A DNA stretch of 64,000 nucleotides from DATKZH01 sp035528065 (GCA_035528065.1 DATKZH010000046.1:21657-85656); one strand, 5' to 3'; shown: positions 7,750 through 17,043, numbered from the stretch's first letter. The notes: generated by a model not told the origin, from the letters alone. Program-made: numbers and translations.

Positions 7750-10081
7750 GCGTGGCGCTCGATCTTCCGGTGCCTGTCCAGCCGCTTTCGGCGCGTTTCG
7801 GTTGACCGTCGCGGGTCGGCGGATCGACTTGTTGATAGCTGACCGGCCGGATTGCCGACGGCCGGTGCATCGGCGCCGACGCGACGTTGGCCGGCTTGCC
7901 CACCAGCGAGTTCAGGTTCAATGACCCCAGGTCATACCTATTCCCGGCGGCGTTGCCCGGCGGCGTTCCGGTGAGCCGGGGCCCGAGCCCTTCCGGCTCG
8001 GCCTTCGGGAGCACACGGGCCGCTTCCGGTTGCGGCGGGAGCTCTTCGGCGGGAATCTGCTCGAGGGGCGCCGGCGTCGGCAGGGGGATCACTTCCTGCG
8101 GCACGCCACTCTGGGGAACCGGTGCGGCGTCGAACGTCAGGTCGTCCGCGCCGGCACGTTGCTCAACGGGCCCCCGGCTGATGACTTTCGGTCGCGTGAA
8201 GCCATAGTCGAGATACAGGCTGGCGTCGCGGGCCCGAGCGCGGCGGGTGGCGTCGAAATACGCCTTCTGCGGCCAGGGTCCCTCGGCCAGATGCACGCCG
8301 TTATACTCCAGCAGCGAGCCCTTGCGGAAGTGGACCTGCGTGACGGCCACGTTGTACAACACCAGCGAGCGGTAGTAGTCGATCTTGGACGTGGCCACGC
8401 GGCGCTGCGCATCGAGTTTTCGGTCGATGGCCGCGTCTCGGACCTTCATCCCCGCCTGCTCTCGCGCCTGCCACGCGTTCAGTTCGGTGTCGGCGGCGAC
8501 GCGCTTGTTGTGATTGGTCTGCGCCTGGGCGTGGTAGCGGTCCAGATCGCGCAGGGCTTCCTGGAGCTGATGGGAAAGCTCGAGTTCCATGTCTTGAAGG
8601 ATTGCCCGCTCCTTGGCCAGGTTCAACTGCGCGTACCGGACCCCGGCCAGCTCCTTGCGGAAGCCGAGAGGAATGGACAGTTCGAGTCCGAGTTCCCACT
8701 CCTGGAAGTCTCCTCCGGTCAAGGACTGATACGCGTTGTCGAAAGGAACCGCGGACCGCTTGGGGTCGATCAGGTCGTCGCCCAGCCCCAGCCAACGATA
8801 TCGGCCGACGGAATCCAGCCGCGGCAGCAGGTAGTTTTTGGCGGTGATCAGCTCCAGCTCGCGCTGCTTGATCCGCCACTTCTCCCGGCGGAGGTCGACG
8901 TTGCGCACCAGGGACTCGCCGTACACTTCGTGCCAATCGAAATCGATCTTGGCCGTGGCGGGCTCGTCGGTCGGGCGGATCAACCGGCCGTCGGCCGCGG
9001 CCAGTCCCATGATGTAGCGGAGGTTGTTCTCCGCCGAATAGAGTTGGCTCTGCGCCTCTTGAACCTGGGAGCGAAACTCGAAGTACTGATGCTTGGTTTG
9101 GGCTTCGTCGGTCGCCTGCCCTTTGCCGACCGCAAACTCCGCGTGGACGTCTCGCCACGTTTCCAGGGCCTCGTCGCGCCCCTTCCGGAGCGCCTCGAGC
9201 GTGTGATATCTCAAATAGAGCGTCCAGTAGGCCCTTTCTACCTGGTCGACCAGATCGCGGACCTGGGCTTCAAAATCGGTCAGGCTGATGTCGGTGCTTA
9301 TCCGGGCGATCATCACGCCGTTGTTGAAGCCGGGGATGGATCCCGGACCGGCGATCCGGTTGAACTGCACCCCGTTGCCCTGCAACAACGGCTGACGGAA
9401 CTCGGCCTCCAGGTTCGCGGTCCAGTCGCTGGGGAATCCCCGGATGAAGTCAGGATTGTTGTTCCATTCGTAGCGGACGTTGTGGCGGAGAAACCACGTG
9501 CCGCCCGTCGCGGCCGTCTTGGACAACTGGGCCTGAAAGGTGCCCAGGTCTTGCGCGAAAACCGACCGCGTGATGATCGAATCCGGAGAGTTCCGGGGCG
9601 TATCGTTCTTCTCCCAGAACGCGCTCGTGCTGAACCGCGCGTCGAAAGCGGCCAGCGCCGCCGCGACGCCGAAGCGCGGATTGGTTTCCACCAGGGCGGG
9701 ATCGTACACCGTGGAGATCGCCTCGGCTGGGCCCCGGATGAGGGAATCGGGCATCGTGGACAGCGATCGGGGGTCGACCTGCGGAAGCGAGCGGATCACC
9801 TTGCTGTTGTGGAGCGTGAGCTTGATGGCCTCTTCCAGCGTCAGCTCCCAGATCTCGGACGGGTCGGGGTTCTCCAACGTCAGCGGCGGTCCGGCCCCCG
9901 TGACTTCGTCCAGGCTGGCCGTTTCCACGTCCGGGTACTCGATCTCCGTGGCCTTGTCGAGGTAGTGCGAGAGATCGCCGTCTTCGCAGAAGAAGAAGGG
10001 CTGCTGGGGAGTGCAGCCAGCCGCGGCGACCAGTAGTAGCCCCGCGAGGGCGATGTGTAGGGACGAGAGCTGCCAACTCAT
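7676..10081 (-). CDS. TolC-family outer membrane efflux lipoprotein
   Basis: An 801-residue protein. The N-terminus is a lipoprotein signal with the lipobox AAAGC (Cys23). Residues about 80-580 have the long coiled-coil helices and paired repeat pattern of outer membrane efflux proteins (LTLEEAIKLTLHNSK near the start of repeat 1, RNVDLRREKWRIKQRELELI near repeat 2). The C-terminal 170 residues are Pro/Ala-rich and probably disordered. It would form the outer-membrane channel of an efflux or secretion system, but no pump or adaptor gene is adjacent. ATG 10081 is chosen because the signal peptide starts there. The stop lies inside the WYL regulator gene, which suggests co-transcription. Confidence 0.85.
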   Translation of the reverse strand: MSWQLSSLHIALAGLLLVAAAGCTPQQPFFFCEDGDLSHYLDKATEIEYPDVETASLDEVTGAGPPLTLENPDPSEIWELTLEEAIKLTLHNSKVIRSLPQVDPRSLSTMPDSLIRGPAEAISTVYDPALVETNPRFGVAAALAAFDARFSTSAFWEKNDTPRNSPDSIITRSVFAQDLGTFQAQLSKTAATGGTWFLRHNVRYEWNNNPDFIRGFPSDWTANLEAEFRQPLLQGNGVQFNRIAGPGSIPGFNNGVMIARISTDISLTDFEAQVRDLVDQVERAYWTLYLRYHTLEALRKGRDEALETWRDVHAEFAVGKGQATDEAQTKHQYFEFRSQVQEAQSQLYSAENNLRYIMGLAAADGRLIRPTDEPATAKIDFDWHEVYGESLVRNVDLRREKWRIKQRELELITAKNYLLPRLDSVGRYRWLGLGDDLIDPKRSAVPFDNAYQSLTGGDFQEWELGLELSIPLGFRKELAGVRYAQLNLAKERAILQDMELELSHQLQEALRDLDRYHAQAQTNHNKRVAADTELNAWQAREQAGMKVRDAAIDRKLDAQRRVATSKIDYYRSLVLYNVAVTQVHFRKGSLLEYNGVHLAEGPWPQKAYFDATRRARARDASLYLDYGFTRPKVISRGPVEQRAGADDLTFDAAPVPQSGVPQEVIPLPTPAPLEQIPAEELPPQPEAARVLPKAEPEGLGPRLTGTPPGNAAGNRYDLGSLNLNSLVGKPANVASAPMHRPSAIRPVSYQQVDPPTRDGQPKRAESGWTGTGRSSATHESVANPSTPEADRNASGWKRVQR

Positions 10082-10525
10082 CGGATTCGCGTTCCTTGTG
10101 AAGGTGCTTCTGCTTCTTTCTGCCACCCCCCAGCGGCTGCATCCGCCGAACGCAGGCATACCGCGCACGGGCCCGTATCCGGAGGAATCGGCGTAAACGG
10201 TATCGACCTCCTAACCCGTAGACTTTGACAATTCTCGGATGCCCCAGAATCCGGCAGACTCATCGCGGATTGCCCATAAGCGCAGAACGCCAATGGACGT
10301 AGTCATCTGGAAGAGGCAGCGAAGGGAGCATGTCCGGGGGGGCTGCGCAGATAAAGCTTGCCCCGGAAGGGTAGGAGATCCAGGAAAGGCAAACACCGTC
10401 GTTAGGGCCCTTCCGCGGTGGTCTTGCCAACCAGGATTCGCGCGCGGTGAAGCGCCGTGGCCCCCGGGCGAGCCACAGCCAGCGAGAAGTCGATGCCCCA
10501 GACAGTCGGAGCGGACGGGGCAGGG
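10082..10525. other. Intergenic region, 444 bp
   Basis: It lies upstream of the TolC-like gene and downstream of the gene at 10526-12454, both minus strand. No ORF here has protein-like composition. A TTGACA hexamer occurs on the plus strand at 10225-10230 without a -10 partner. I see no repeat or hairpin of note. Confidence 0.4.
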
Positions 10526-12454
10526 CTACGGCGCCTCGGCCGGTGCGGCAGGGGCCTCAGCCTTCTCTTCTGCCTTCGGGGTCCGCTGCCAACAGAGCAC
10601 CGACCAGCCGTTCGAGGCTTCCCAGCGACTCAGAGTCAGCTCGCCCGCCTTCTCCCAATTACCGGAGAGTCCGATAGGCTCGGGCACGATCTCTTCGGTG
10701 AACATCGTACCGAACCGCTTTTCGAGCAGGGTGCGGAGGACCTGCTGCCGGGCGGAGAGCTGTTTGCCTCCGCCGGGAGTGAAGCCGGGCGGGAAGATCT
10801 TCAGATCCCCCTGACGAACCGCCTTGATCCCCTCGTCCGTCCGCTCAATCTTGTACTCGGCGGTCACGTCCATTCCGGGATAGCTGCTGTCTCCCCGGAC
10901 AAATTTGCTGCCGCGGAGGGTCACGACGAACCCCCCGTCGGCAAACGTGATGGAGACCGGTTGCCGTTCGGCAAAGACGATCGTCCACGGTTGCGCTTCC
11001 TCATCGGGCTCGAACCACGTGGGGGTCGACCCCAACAGCTCGGTCATCTGAGCGCGGAACGTCTCTTCCTCCACAATCATCCCGCCCAGCGAAGCGGCCG
11101 CGAAGTTGTTGAACACGGACTCGTGAAGCCGTGCGACGACGTCGTGCTCGCCGTCGAACTCGGGAGGCGATCCCGCGGCCCCCAGCCCCGGCAGGCCGCC
11201 GTGCAAGGCGGTGGCATGGAGGGCTGCTTCGGTGGTGTGGAAGCGGAGCATCTGCGGGAACAGATCGCGGCTGAGAAGGGGCTTCCGGAACTTGTCCTGG
11301 TAGTTCTGCGCAAGCTGGCCGATCTGCTTGTCGGTCTCTTCGTCCACGCGCCGGCTGGTCCGCTGTTCGGTGCGTTGGGCGGCGTCGAGCTCCGACTGGT
11401 TCTTCTGAGCGTTGACTTGCTGCCGGGCCTGCTGCGCGACCATGCCCCCGCCCCGAGTGGTTTGGACGTTCTTGATCCTCATCTTGGTCACGGCGTTCGA
11501 TTGGGCCTTCTCCGTCCAGACGTGCTCGGCGTCGATCTTGATCGGTTTTCGGGTAGCGACACCGGTGGTGCTCTCGCTGTAAACGACGGCCGGGCCATTG
11601 CGGCCGACGGTGTCCGACTCGATCCTGCCACGGAAGATGGTGTCGATCTCGGCGAATTCGGCCCGGGGGATCAATTCCACGGTCACTTCGCCGGTCGTGT
11701 GCTCCGTGCCGGTGACCTGCGTGCCGCGGATGACTTCGCTGACCGGTCCGCCTCGGTCCACGGGGCCGGCGATCCCGGCGGCGACGAAGTCGGCCGAGAC
11801 CTGGAGGAAGAGATTGGGCTGGGAGGAATATCGCCTGATGGCCTCGAGGAGCTCCGGCGCCTGTCCGGCCTCCTCCAGCCAACGGACGGCTCCGCCAATC
11901 ACAAACGCCTCTTCGGTTGTCGGGCTGCCGGCGTAGGCCTCGAGGTGCTTCGGCAGCGCGTCGAGCAAGGCGCGATAGTGGTCGCCCAGCTTCTCGTTGC
12001 CAATCGCCCTGGCGGTGGTGAGGTAGCGCCGCAGTGCCCGACGGACGCCCGCAAACTCGGCCAGCCCCAGGCCGTTATGTCCGCTGGTGTATCGGGCGTG
12101 GATGGCGTCGAGGGTGGGCAGATCGGGGCCTCCGCGGCGATCGAGCTCGTCGCGCATCTGCTCCCACGCGAGGAACTTCCTCCAGCCCTCCCCGCCGGCC
12201 CCGGAAATTCTCAGCATCCGGTCCAGGCGTGCCACCGCGGCCAGCAGCTCGGATTTCGCTTCCTCCAGATGGGCCTCGGTTCGAGGCACGAATGCCTCCT
12301 TGGCCGACTGGCATGCGGCCGAAAGCTCCTCGATTGTGGGCGATTGGGGCTCGGTCGGCGGTTGCCCCCACGCCTGGACGGCGCAAGTCGTTGCTAAAAA
12401 AAGGCTTGTGGAAAGACAAGCCGACGCCGCTGCTCGAATCTTGCCCGAAAACAT
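10526..12454 (-). CDS. Large secreted protein, unknown function
   Basis: A 642-residue protein with a signal peptide (residues 1-30, ending near VQAWG). ATG 12454 is fixed by AGGAGG nine bases upstream. Residues 35-220 are helical, about 270-560 are mixed with beta strands (TVELIPRAEFAEIDTIFRGR), and there is a Gln-rich helical stretch (QQARQQVNAQKNQSELDAAQ) near 345. The C-terminal 20 residues are Ala/Glu/Pro-rich. No catalytic motif is recognised. It resembles conserved hypothetical periplasmic proteins typical of planctomycetes. Confidence 0.75.
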   Translation of the reverse strand: MFSGKIRAAASACLSTSLFLATTCAVQAWGQPPTEPQSPTIEELSAACQSAKEAFVPRTEAHLEEAKSELLAAVARLDRMLRISGAGGEGWRKFLAWEQMRDELDRRGGPDLPTLDAIHARYTSGHNGLGLAEFAGVRRALRRYLTTARAIGNEKLGDHYRALLDALPKHLEAYAGSPTTEEAFVIGGAVRWLEEAGQAPELLEAIRRYSSQPNLFLQVSADFVAAGIAGPVDRGGPVSEVIRGTQVTGTEHTTGEVTVELIPRAEFAEIDTIFRGRIESDTVGRNGPAVVYSESTTGVATRKPIKIDAEHVWTEKAQSNAVTKMRIKNVQTTRGGGMVAQQARQQVNAQKNQSELDAAQRTEQRTSRRVDEETDKQIGQLAQNYQDKFRKPLLSRDLFPQMLRFHTTEAALHATALHGGLPGLGAAGSPPEFDGEHDVVARLHESVFNNFAAASLGGMIVEEETFRAQMTELLGSTPTWFEPDEEAQPWTIVFAERQPVSITFADGGFVVTLRGSKFVRGDSSYPGMDVTAEYKIERTDEGIKAVRQGDLKIFPPGFTPGGGKQLSARQQVLRTLLEKRFGTMFTEEIVPEPIGLSGNWEKAGELTLSRWEASNGWSVLCWQRTPKAEEKAEAPAAPAEAP

Positions 12455-12818
12455 GCGCCCATGCCTCCTGATGTAAGGGTCGGCAGTCACATTGGGGGGT
12501 GGCCGCCGGGGCCAGTCCAGCTCAGTTCGTCATCGCCCTCGGAAGCCGGGGCCCCTTTCCCCGCCCTTCCTAATCCGCAGAGTTTAATTATACTTTTGCT
12601 TTTCGCTAGTCTTCTTGGTAAACGTGTATTAGCCAGACGTAATAGCCAGCACGCCCGCCCCGCCGTTAGGACGGGCACCGACGCCCCGCTGCGGGGCGTT
12701 CCTGCCGAGATGTCTCTTCCCGAGGCCTGAGACCTCGGGATTCCCCCCCACGGACGGCGCGCGGCCTCGTGGTTGCCGCGGCAAGCACCTTGAGTGACGT
12801 TTTGCGAGGAGAGCGCCG
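12455..12818. other. Divergent promoter region, 364 bp, with hairpins
   Basis: It separates divergent genes and should hold both promoters. An AT-rich island at 12580-12640 stands out in GC-rich surroundings and contains TATAAT on the minus strand (12592-12587), about 130 bases from the ATG of the 642-residue protein. No good -35 is seen. Two hairpins follow at 12681-12699 and 12719-12739. Confidence 0.45.
12681..12739. repeat. Pair of GC-rich hairpins
   Basis: The first stem pairs ACGCCCCGC (12681-12689) with GCGGGGCGT (12691-12699). The second pairs CCCGAGG (12719-12725) with CCTCGGG (12733-12739). They sit in the 5' leader region of the plus-strand gene at 12819 and could be palindromic repeat units or RNA structures. 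Confidence 0.6.
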
Positions 12819-13757
12819 ATGTCCCCCTTCCTGCGCGTATTGTCTGGAGTTGTGCTCGTTTGGTCGGTCTCCGCCCCCGCGTTGCGGGCTGCCCAGCCTG
12901 CTGAGGCGATCGATGAGGCGGCGAAGCTTGGGTGGCATACAAGTTACGCCGAAGCCGTCGAGGTCGCCATACGGGAGGGAAAGATGCTGCTCGTTTGCTT
13001 TCACCAACCCGGCGGGAGCGAGCTCTGCGACCGGTTCGCCCGCCAGGCACTCGCCGATCCCGGCGTGGCCGAGAGACTGAAGCATTATGTCAGGGCGAGG
13101 CTGCCGGTCAACACGACGATCCCCGGGAAGGAGGGCGAGATTACCTTACTGGAGCACTCAGGCTTTGCCGAGATGCTGGGTCGTCCGGGCGTGGCGATCA
13201 TCGATTTCGCTCATCAGGACGCCCCCTACTACGGCCACGTGGTTAGCACGTTTCCGTTCCTGAACGGCCGACCCTACACTCCGCGCGAGATGGCAGTGAT
13301 TCTCGACCTGCCGCCCGGCACGCTGACCCAGCGGACGCTGATCTACGCGGTCCGTACCCATCCCGACGCTCCGGCCAGCACCGAAGGCGAACTGACCCCC
13401 TACTTGGCCGAGCAGGCCCGACAACACTCCCAGCTCCAGGCGCGGATCCGCCGGCAGGGGCACCACAACTGGGAGAGTCGGTTCCACCGGATCAACGCCA
13501 GGCTGCCCGGAGGCTTGTTGGCCTGCGAGGTCTGCGCGGAGAGTTGGCCCGGCGAAAGCCTTGTGGAAGCGGCGATCGAATGCGTACGCTGCTGGCGTCT
13601 TTCTTCCGGGCATTGGAGCTCCGTTCGCAGCCGACACCCCGTTTACGGGTACGACATGAAACGGGGCTCGAACGGCGTCTGGTATGCCACCGGCATCTTC
13701 GGTCGCGGATCACGCTCCTACACGCGGACGACGCCGGAGCTCGGGGGGCGTGCCTGA
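12819..13757 (+). CDS. Secreted thioredoxin-like protein with C-terminal CAP-like domain
   Basis: A 312-residue protein with a signal peptide (1-25). Residues 35-150 resemble a thioredoxin fold of the type that follows SYAEAVEVAIREGKMLLVCF, but the active site CxxC is missing: the equivalent stretch is HQPGGSELCDRF. Residues 215-305 contain ECVRCWRLSSGHWSSVRS and YGYDMKRGSNGVWYATGIFG, suggesting a CAP/SCP-like domain seen in planctomycete secreted proteins. ATG 12819 has GGAGAG upstream. It is probably periplasmic; redox activity is doubtful. Confidence 0.7.
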   Translation: MSPFLRVLSGVVLVWSVSAPALRAAQPAEAIDEAAKLGWHTSYAEAVEVAIREGKMLLVCFHQPGGSELCDRFARQALADPGVAERLKHYVRARLPVNTTIPGKEGEITLLEHSGFAEMLGRPGVAIIDFAHQDAPYYGHVVSTFPFLNGRPYTPREMAVILDLPPGTLTQRTLIYAVRTHPDAPASTEGELTPYLAEQARQHSQLQARIRRQGHHNWESRFHRINARLPGGLLACEVCAESWPGESLVEAAIECVRCWRLSSGHWSSVRSRHPVYGYDMKRGSNGVWYATGIFGRGSRSYTRTTPELGGRA

Positions 13758-14089
13758 CAGGCGATCTTCGTCCCTACGATTCATCGGCGGTCCATCGCCG
13801 AGCGTACGCGACGGCACGGTCTCGCCAGCGACAGGGAGGCCATCGCGCCGAGCCCGTGAGACGTCGTCTTGACGCGCCGGCCTTCACGTTCTCTGCTCCC
13901 TGGTCGGGTTGCGCCGATTGTGCGGCCAAAGCACCGTCCGGTGTTCACGTTTGGCAACGTCCCAGGTGGAAAAAAGTCCCCATGTTGCCAAAACGCGTGC
14001 TAGCTTTTCATTGTTGGGACAGTGCGCACACGTTGAAGCACGCGTGTGCTATTGCTTCGTAGAAGAAGCAGTGCCACACGAACCGCACT
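13758..14089. other. Intergenic region, 332 bp, with two small dyads
   Basis: No convincing gene. Two dyads are visible: TTGGCAAC (13951-13958) with GTTGCCAA (13984-13991), and GCACACG (14026-14032) with CGTGTGC (14043-14049). They lie 40-140 bases upstream of the DUF11 lipoprotein gene and could be operator sites or the terminator of the previous gene. Confidence 0.4.
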
Positions 14090-16603
14090 ATGCGCCCGTC
14101 AGGCCGGAGGATGGCCGTGAGGTGTTTGAGGACCGGAGGCCGACAAGCCGCATTGGCGATGATGGTCTGCGCCCTGGTCGTCGGCGGGTGCGCTCAATTC
14201 GACGTCAACCCCCCCAGGATCGACCCGACCGGGGAACGGATCTTCGCCGAGCCGCTCTTTCGCGCTGGGCCGGTCGTCAGCGCCGGGCCGGTCGTCAGCG
14301 CCGGGCCGGCTGTCGGCGCCGAGTCGGTCTATCGCGAGGTGCCGGACGCGTTTTTCGCTTCCAACCGCGTGAGCGTAGTCGTGTGCCCCAGCGAGACGGT
14401 GGCCCCGGTGGAGAGCGAAGTGGTCGTGTTGGCCGGGGTCCTGGGGGCGGACAACTACCTGAGGACCAACGAGCGCGTGGAGTGGATGGTCGAGCCGGGG
14501 GGCGTGGGGGAGTTCGTCGACCTCGGCAAGGGGAGCCTGATGGACCTCTTGGTCTGGGATTTCACCCGGCCCCGCAAGATCGACAACACCTTCGCGGTGG
14601 GCAGCACGTCGCGGCGCCACCTCCGTCTCACGCGCGGGACGCCCTCGCAGGAGGACGACGTGCTGGTCCAGCGGGGTCAGGCCTGGATCACGGTTACCTC
14701 GCCGACCCAGGGGACCAGCCGGGTGACGGCGTATGCGCCCAACGTCCGGGACTGGCAGTGCCGGAGACAGACGGCCACGATCCATTGGGTCGATGCTCAA
14801 TGGTCCTTCCCGCCCCCGTCGATCAACCCAGCGGGTACCCGACACGTCTTCACCACCACGGTGACGCGGCAGTCGGACGGCTCGCCGTGTGCAGGCTGGC
14901 GCGTGCGCTATGAGATCCTCGACGGCCCGGCGGCCGGCTTTGCGCCCGACGGCGCGGCGGCCATCGAGGTCGCCACCGACGACCTGGGACAGGCCAGCGC
15001 CGAGATCTTCCAGCAGCAGCCCTCCGCGGGGACCAATCGGGTCGGAATCCAGGTGATCCGGCCGGCCGAGCTGGGCGGGGGCCGACGCCTCGTCATCGGC
15101 AGCGGCGCGACGTTGAAGACCTGGTCGGCGGCCGACGTCGCCGTGCGCAAGACGGGTCCGGCCGTCGGCAGCGTCGGGGCCACGCTGACGTATCGGATCG
15201 ACGTGTCCAACCCGGGCGACCTGCCGGCCGAGGAGGTCACGCTCGCCGACGTCGTGCCCGACGGCCTTGCCTACCTCCGCAGCAATCCGGCCGGAGAGCT
15301 TCAGGGCGGCTCGGTTCGCTGGGGCCTGGGAACCCTGGCTGCCAAAGAGACCCGCTCGGTGGAGATCGACTTCCGGGCCGACCGGCAAGGGAGCGTGACC
15401 AACTGCGCCGAGGTCGCCGCCTCGGGAGGGCTTCAGGCGAGGGACTGCGCGACCACGACCGTGTCGGCGCCGTCCGTCGAAGTCCAAGTGGTGGGTCCGC
15501 AGCAAGAGGTCCCCGTGGGCCAGGACGTGACCTTCACCATCGTGGTCACCAATCGCGGCCAGGTGCCGGCCGGCGGACTGCTGATCAAGGACCGCTTCGA
15601 CCCGGGGCTGGAGCACGCCCAGGCCCCGAGCCCCATCGAAAAGGACCTGGGCACGGTCCTGGCACCGGGCCAATCGCAGCAGATCGGCGTGATGCTCCGC
15701 GTGACCAGGGCAGGTCGGCTGTGCAACACGGTGGAGGTGATCGGCGACGGGCAGATCCTCGACACCGCCACCGCATGCGTGAACGCCGTCGAGGCAGCCC
15801 GGCCTCAAGCTCAACCTGAGCCCAAACCTCGCCCGATCGAGCCGCAACCGCGTCCTACCGGCCTGGTGAGCATATCGGTCGCGATGACCGGGCCGCAGGT
15901 CGCCACGGTGGGAGAGGACGCGTTGTTCACGATCGAGGTGGCCAACACGGGCGAGCAGTCGTTGAGCGAGGTGACGGTCTCCACCAGCCTCGACGCCACG
16001 CTCACCCCCGTCGAGGCATCGGAGTGGCACTCCCGCGAAGGGGATGATATCGTTTGGAGGGTCGATGCCCTACCGGCCGGCACCCGCCGACGGTTCCAGG
16101 TGAAGTGTACGTGCAACCAAGCGGCGCTCTCCGCGTCGGCTCGCGTGCGGGTCACTTCCCGGGAAGGTGCCCAGGGCGAGGACCAGGCATCGGTACGGAT
16201 CGAGTCGGCCCCGACTCGGATGCCGCCCAGGCTGACGATGTCGATCGCCGCGCTCCGCGAGCCGGTCGCTTTGGACAAGGAGTTTACGTACCTGATCCAG
16301 GTGGACAACGAGGGGCAGACGGCGGACCGTCAAGTGAGCGTCGTGGTGACGCTCCCGCCCGAGCTGCGACCGATCAAGTTCGGCACGCACGGCCCGCCCA
16401 CCACCGACTTCCTGGTTGACGGCCAAGTGATCCGGTTCCTGCCGCTCGAAAGCATCGAACCCGACCCGGAGAAGCCGTTGGAGTACCGAATCCGGGTGCG
16501 AGCCGTGCGGGTAGGCATGTTGCGGGTGCAAGCCGAGCTGACCAGCGAGCACCACCGGGACCCGGTCACCGCCAGCGTCACGACCACGGTTTTCGCCCAG
16601 TAG
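14090..16603 (+). CDS. DUF11-repeat lipoprotein
   Basis: An 837-residue protein. A lipobox VGGC (Cys34) follows a hydrophobic helix, so it is a lipoprotein. Three near-identical six-residue repeats (AGPVVS, 14263-14316) follow. The main body is a series of Ig-like DUF11 domains, recognisable by patterns such as GATLTYRIDVSNPGDLPAEE, VTFTIVVTNRGQVPAGG, ALFTIEVANTGEQSLSE and FTYLIQVDNEGQTADRQ. A Pro-rich linker lies near 570-590. It is probably a cell-surface or envelope structural protein. The next gene starts eight bases after its stop. Confidence 0.88.
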   Translation: MRPSGRRMAVRCLRTGGRQAALAMMVCALVVGGCAQFDVNPPRIDPTGERIFAEPLFRAGPVVSAGPVVSAGPAVGAESVYREVPDAFFASNRVSVVVCPSETVAPVESEVVVLAGVLGADNYLRTNERVEWMVEPGGVGEFVDLGKGSLMDLLVWDFTRPRKIDNTFAVGSTSRRHLRLTRGTPSQEDDVLVQRGQAWITVTSPTQGTSRVTAYAPNVRDWQCRRQTATIHWVDAQWSFPPPSINPAGTRHVFTTTVTRQSDGSPCAGWRVRYEILDGPAAGFAPDGAAAIEVATDDLGQASAEIFQQQPSAGTNRVGIQVIRPAELGGGRRLVIGSGATLKTWSAADVAVRKTGPAVGSVGATLTYRIDVSNPGDLPAEEVTLADVVPDGLAYLRSNPAGELQGGSVRWGLGTLAAKETRSVEIDFRADRQGSVTNCAEVAASGGLQARDCATTTVSAPSVEVQVVGPQQEVPVGQDVTFTIVVTNRGQVPAGGLLIKDRFDPGLEHAQAPSPIEKDLGTVLAPGQSQQIGVMLRVTRAGRLCNTVEVIGDGQILDTATACVNAVEAARPQAQPEPKPRPIEPQPRPTGLVSISVAMTGPQVATVGEDALFTIEVANTGEQSLSEVTVSTSLDATLTPVEASEWHSREGDDIVWRVDALPAGTRRRFQVKCTCNQAALSASARVRVTSREGAQGEDQASVRIESAPTRMPPRLTMSIAALREPVALDKEFTYLIQVDNEGQTADRQVSVVVTLPPELRPIKFGTHGPPTTDFLVDGQVIRFLPLESIEPDPEKPLEYRIRVRAVRVGMLRVQAELTSEHHRDPVTASVTTTVFAQ
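14263..14316 (+). repeat. Three 18-bp tandem repeats in CDS
   Basis: Three consecutive copies of an 18-base unit (CGCCGGGCCGGTCGTCAG with small changes) encode AGPVVS-like repeats just after the lipobox of the DUF11 lipoprotein. Copy number could vary by slippage without frameshift. Confidence 0.8.
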
Positions 16604-16611
16604 CCGTTGCG

Positions 16612-16980
16612 ATGCCTCGTTTTGTGGTCCTCAGACACGAGAGTCCCCGCGGTTTGCACTGGGATTTCATGCTCGAGATGGGCACGGCGTTGGCGACCTG
16701 GGCCCTGCCCGAGCCGCCCGATGCGACCGCTGCGATGCTCGCCGAGGCCCTGGCGGACCACCGCCTGGCCTATTTGGACTACGAAGGCCCCATCTCCGGC
16801 GGGCGCGGCTCGGTCACGCGGTGGGACCGAGGCACGTACGTGCTCGGGCGGAGAACCGATACCGAGCTGGTGGTGACGCTCGACGGAGCAAGACTGGCCG
16901 GCACCGCGGCGCTCGAACAATTGCCCGACGACCCGAATCGCTGGCGGTTCTCCTACACGCCCCGGGGGAAAAAAAGGTGA
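16612..16980 (+). CDS. Stand-alone DNA ligase D-type 3'-phosphoesterase domain protein
   Basis: A 122-residue protein matching the N-terminal phosphoesterase domain of bacterial LigD. Key motifs are FVVLRHESPRGLHWDFMLE, with catalytic His residues, LATWALPEPP, HRLAYLDYEGPISGGRGSV and RWDRGTYV. In LigD this domain removes 3'-phosphates or ribonucleotides from DNA ends during non-homologous end joining. Ligase and polymerase domains are absent and no Ku gene is nearby. It probably forms an operon with the DUF11 gene (8-base gap). The last codons and the stop lie inside the left arm of the palindrome at 16969-17043. Confidence 0.85.
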   Translation: MPRFVVLRHESPRGLHWDFMLEMGTALATWALPEPPDATAAMLAEALADHRLAYLDYEGPISGGRGSVTRWDRGTYVLGRRTDTELVVTLDGARLAGTAALEQLPDDPNRWRFSYTPRGKKR

Positions 16981-17043
16981 CAGGCACCTTTTGTGCGAAG
17001 CACCCGAAGGGCCTTTCAGGCAAAAGGTGCCTGTCACCTTTTT
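16969..17043. repeat. Palindrome with perfect 23-bp arms supplying stop codons to both flanking genes
   Basis: Left arm 16971-16993 and right arm 17021-17043 are perfect inverted copies beginning AAAAAGGTGACAGGCACC, with a 27-base loop. Both converging genes end in it. The plus-strand gene reads GGG AAA AAA AGG TGA and the minus-strand gene GGA AAA AGG TGA, so both proteins finish with Gly-Lys-(Lys)-Arg. It could also act as a bidirectional terminator. Confidence 0.9.

Noticed and set aside
8030..10036. 668-residue open frame opposite the TolC-like gene
   Set aside because: The minus-strand frame has a lipobox and efflux-protein motifs; this one has none and is a shadow.
10225..10253. TTGACA at 10225 as a plus-strand promoter
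   Set aside because: No -10 box at suitable spacing and no gene downstream on that strand.
14099..16030. 643-residue minus-strand frame opposite the DUF11 gene
   Set aside because: The composition is His/Arg/Gly-rich with no domain; the plus strand has clear DUF11 repeats.
17034..17043. Arm of the palindrome as a rho-independent terminator only
   Set aside because: The hairpin could terminate transcription, but a simple terminator would not explain identical C-terminal codons on both sides, so it is reported as a repeat.
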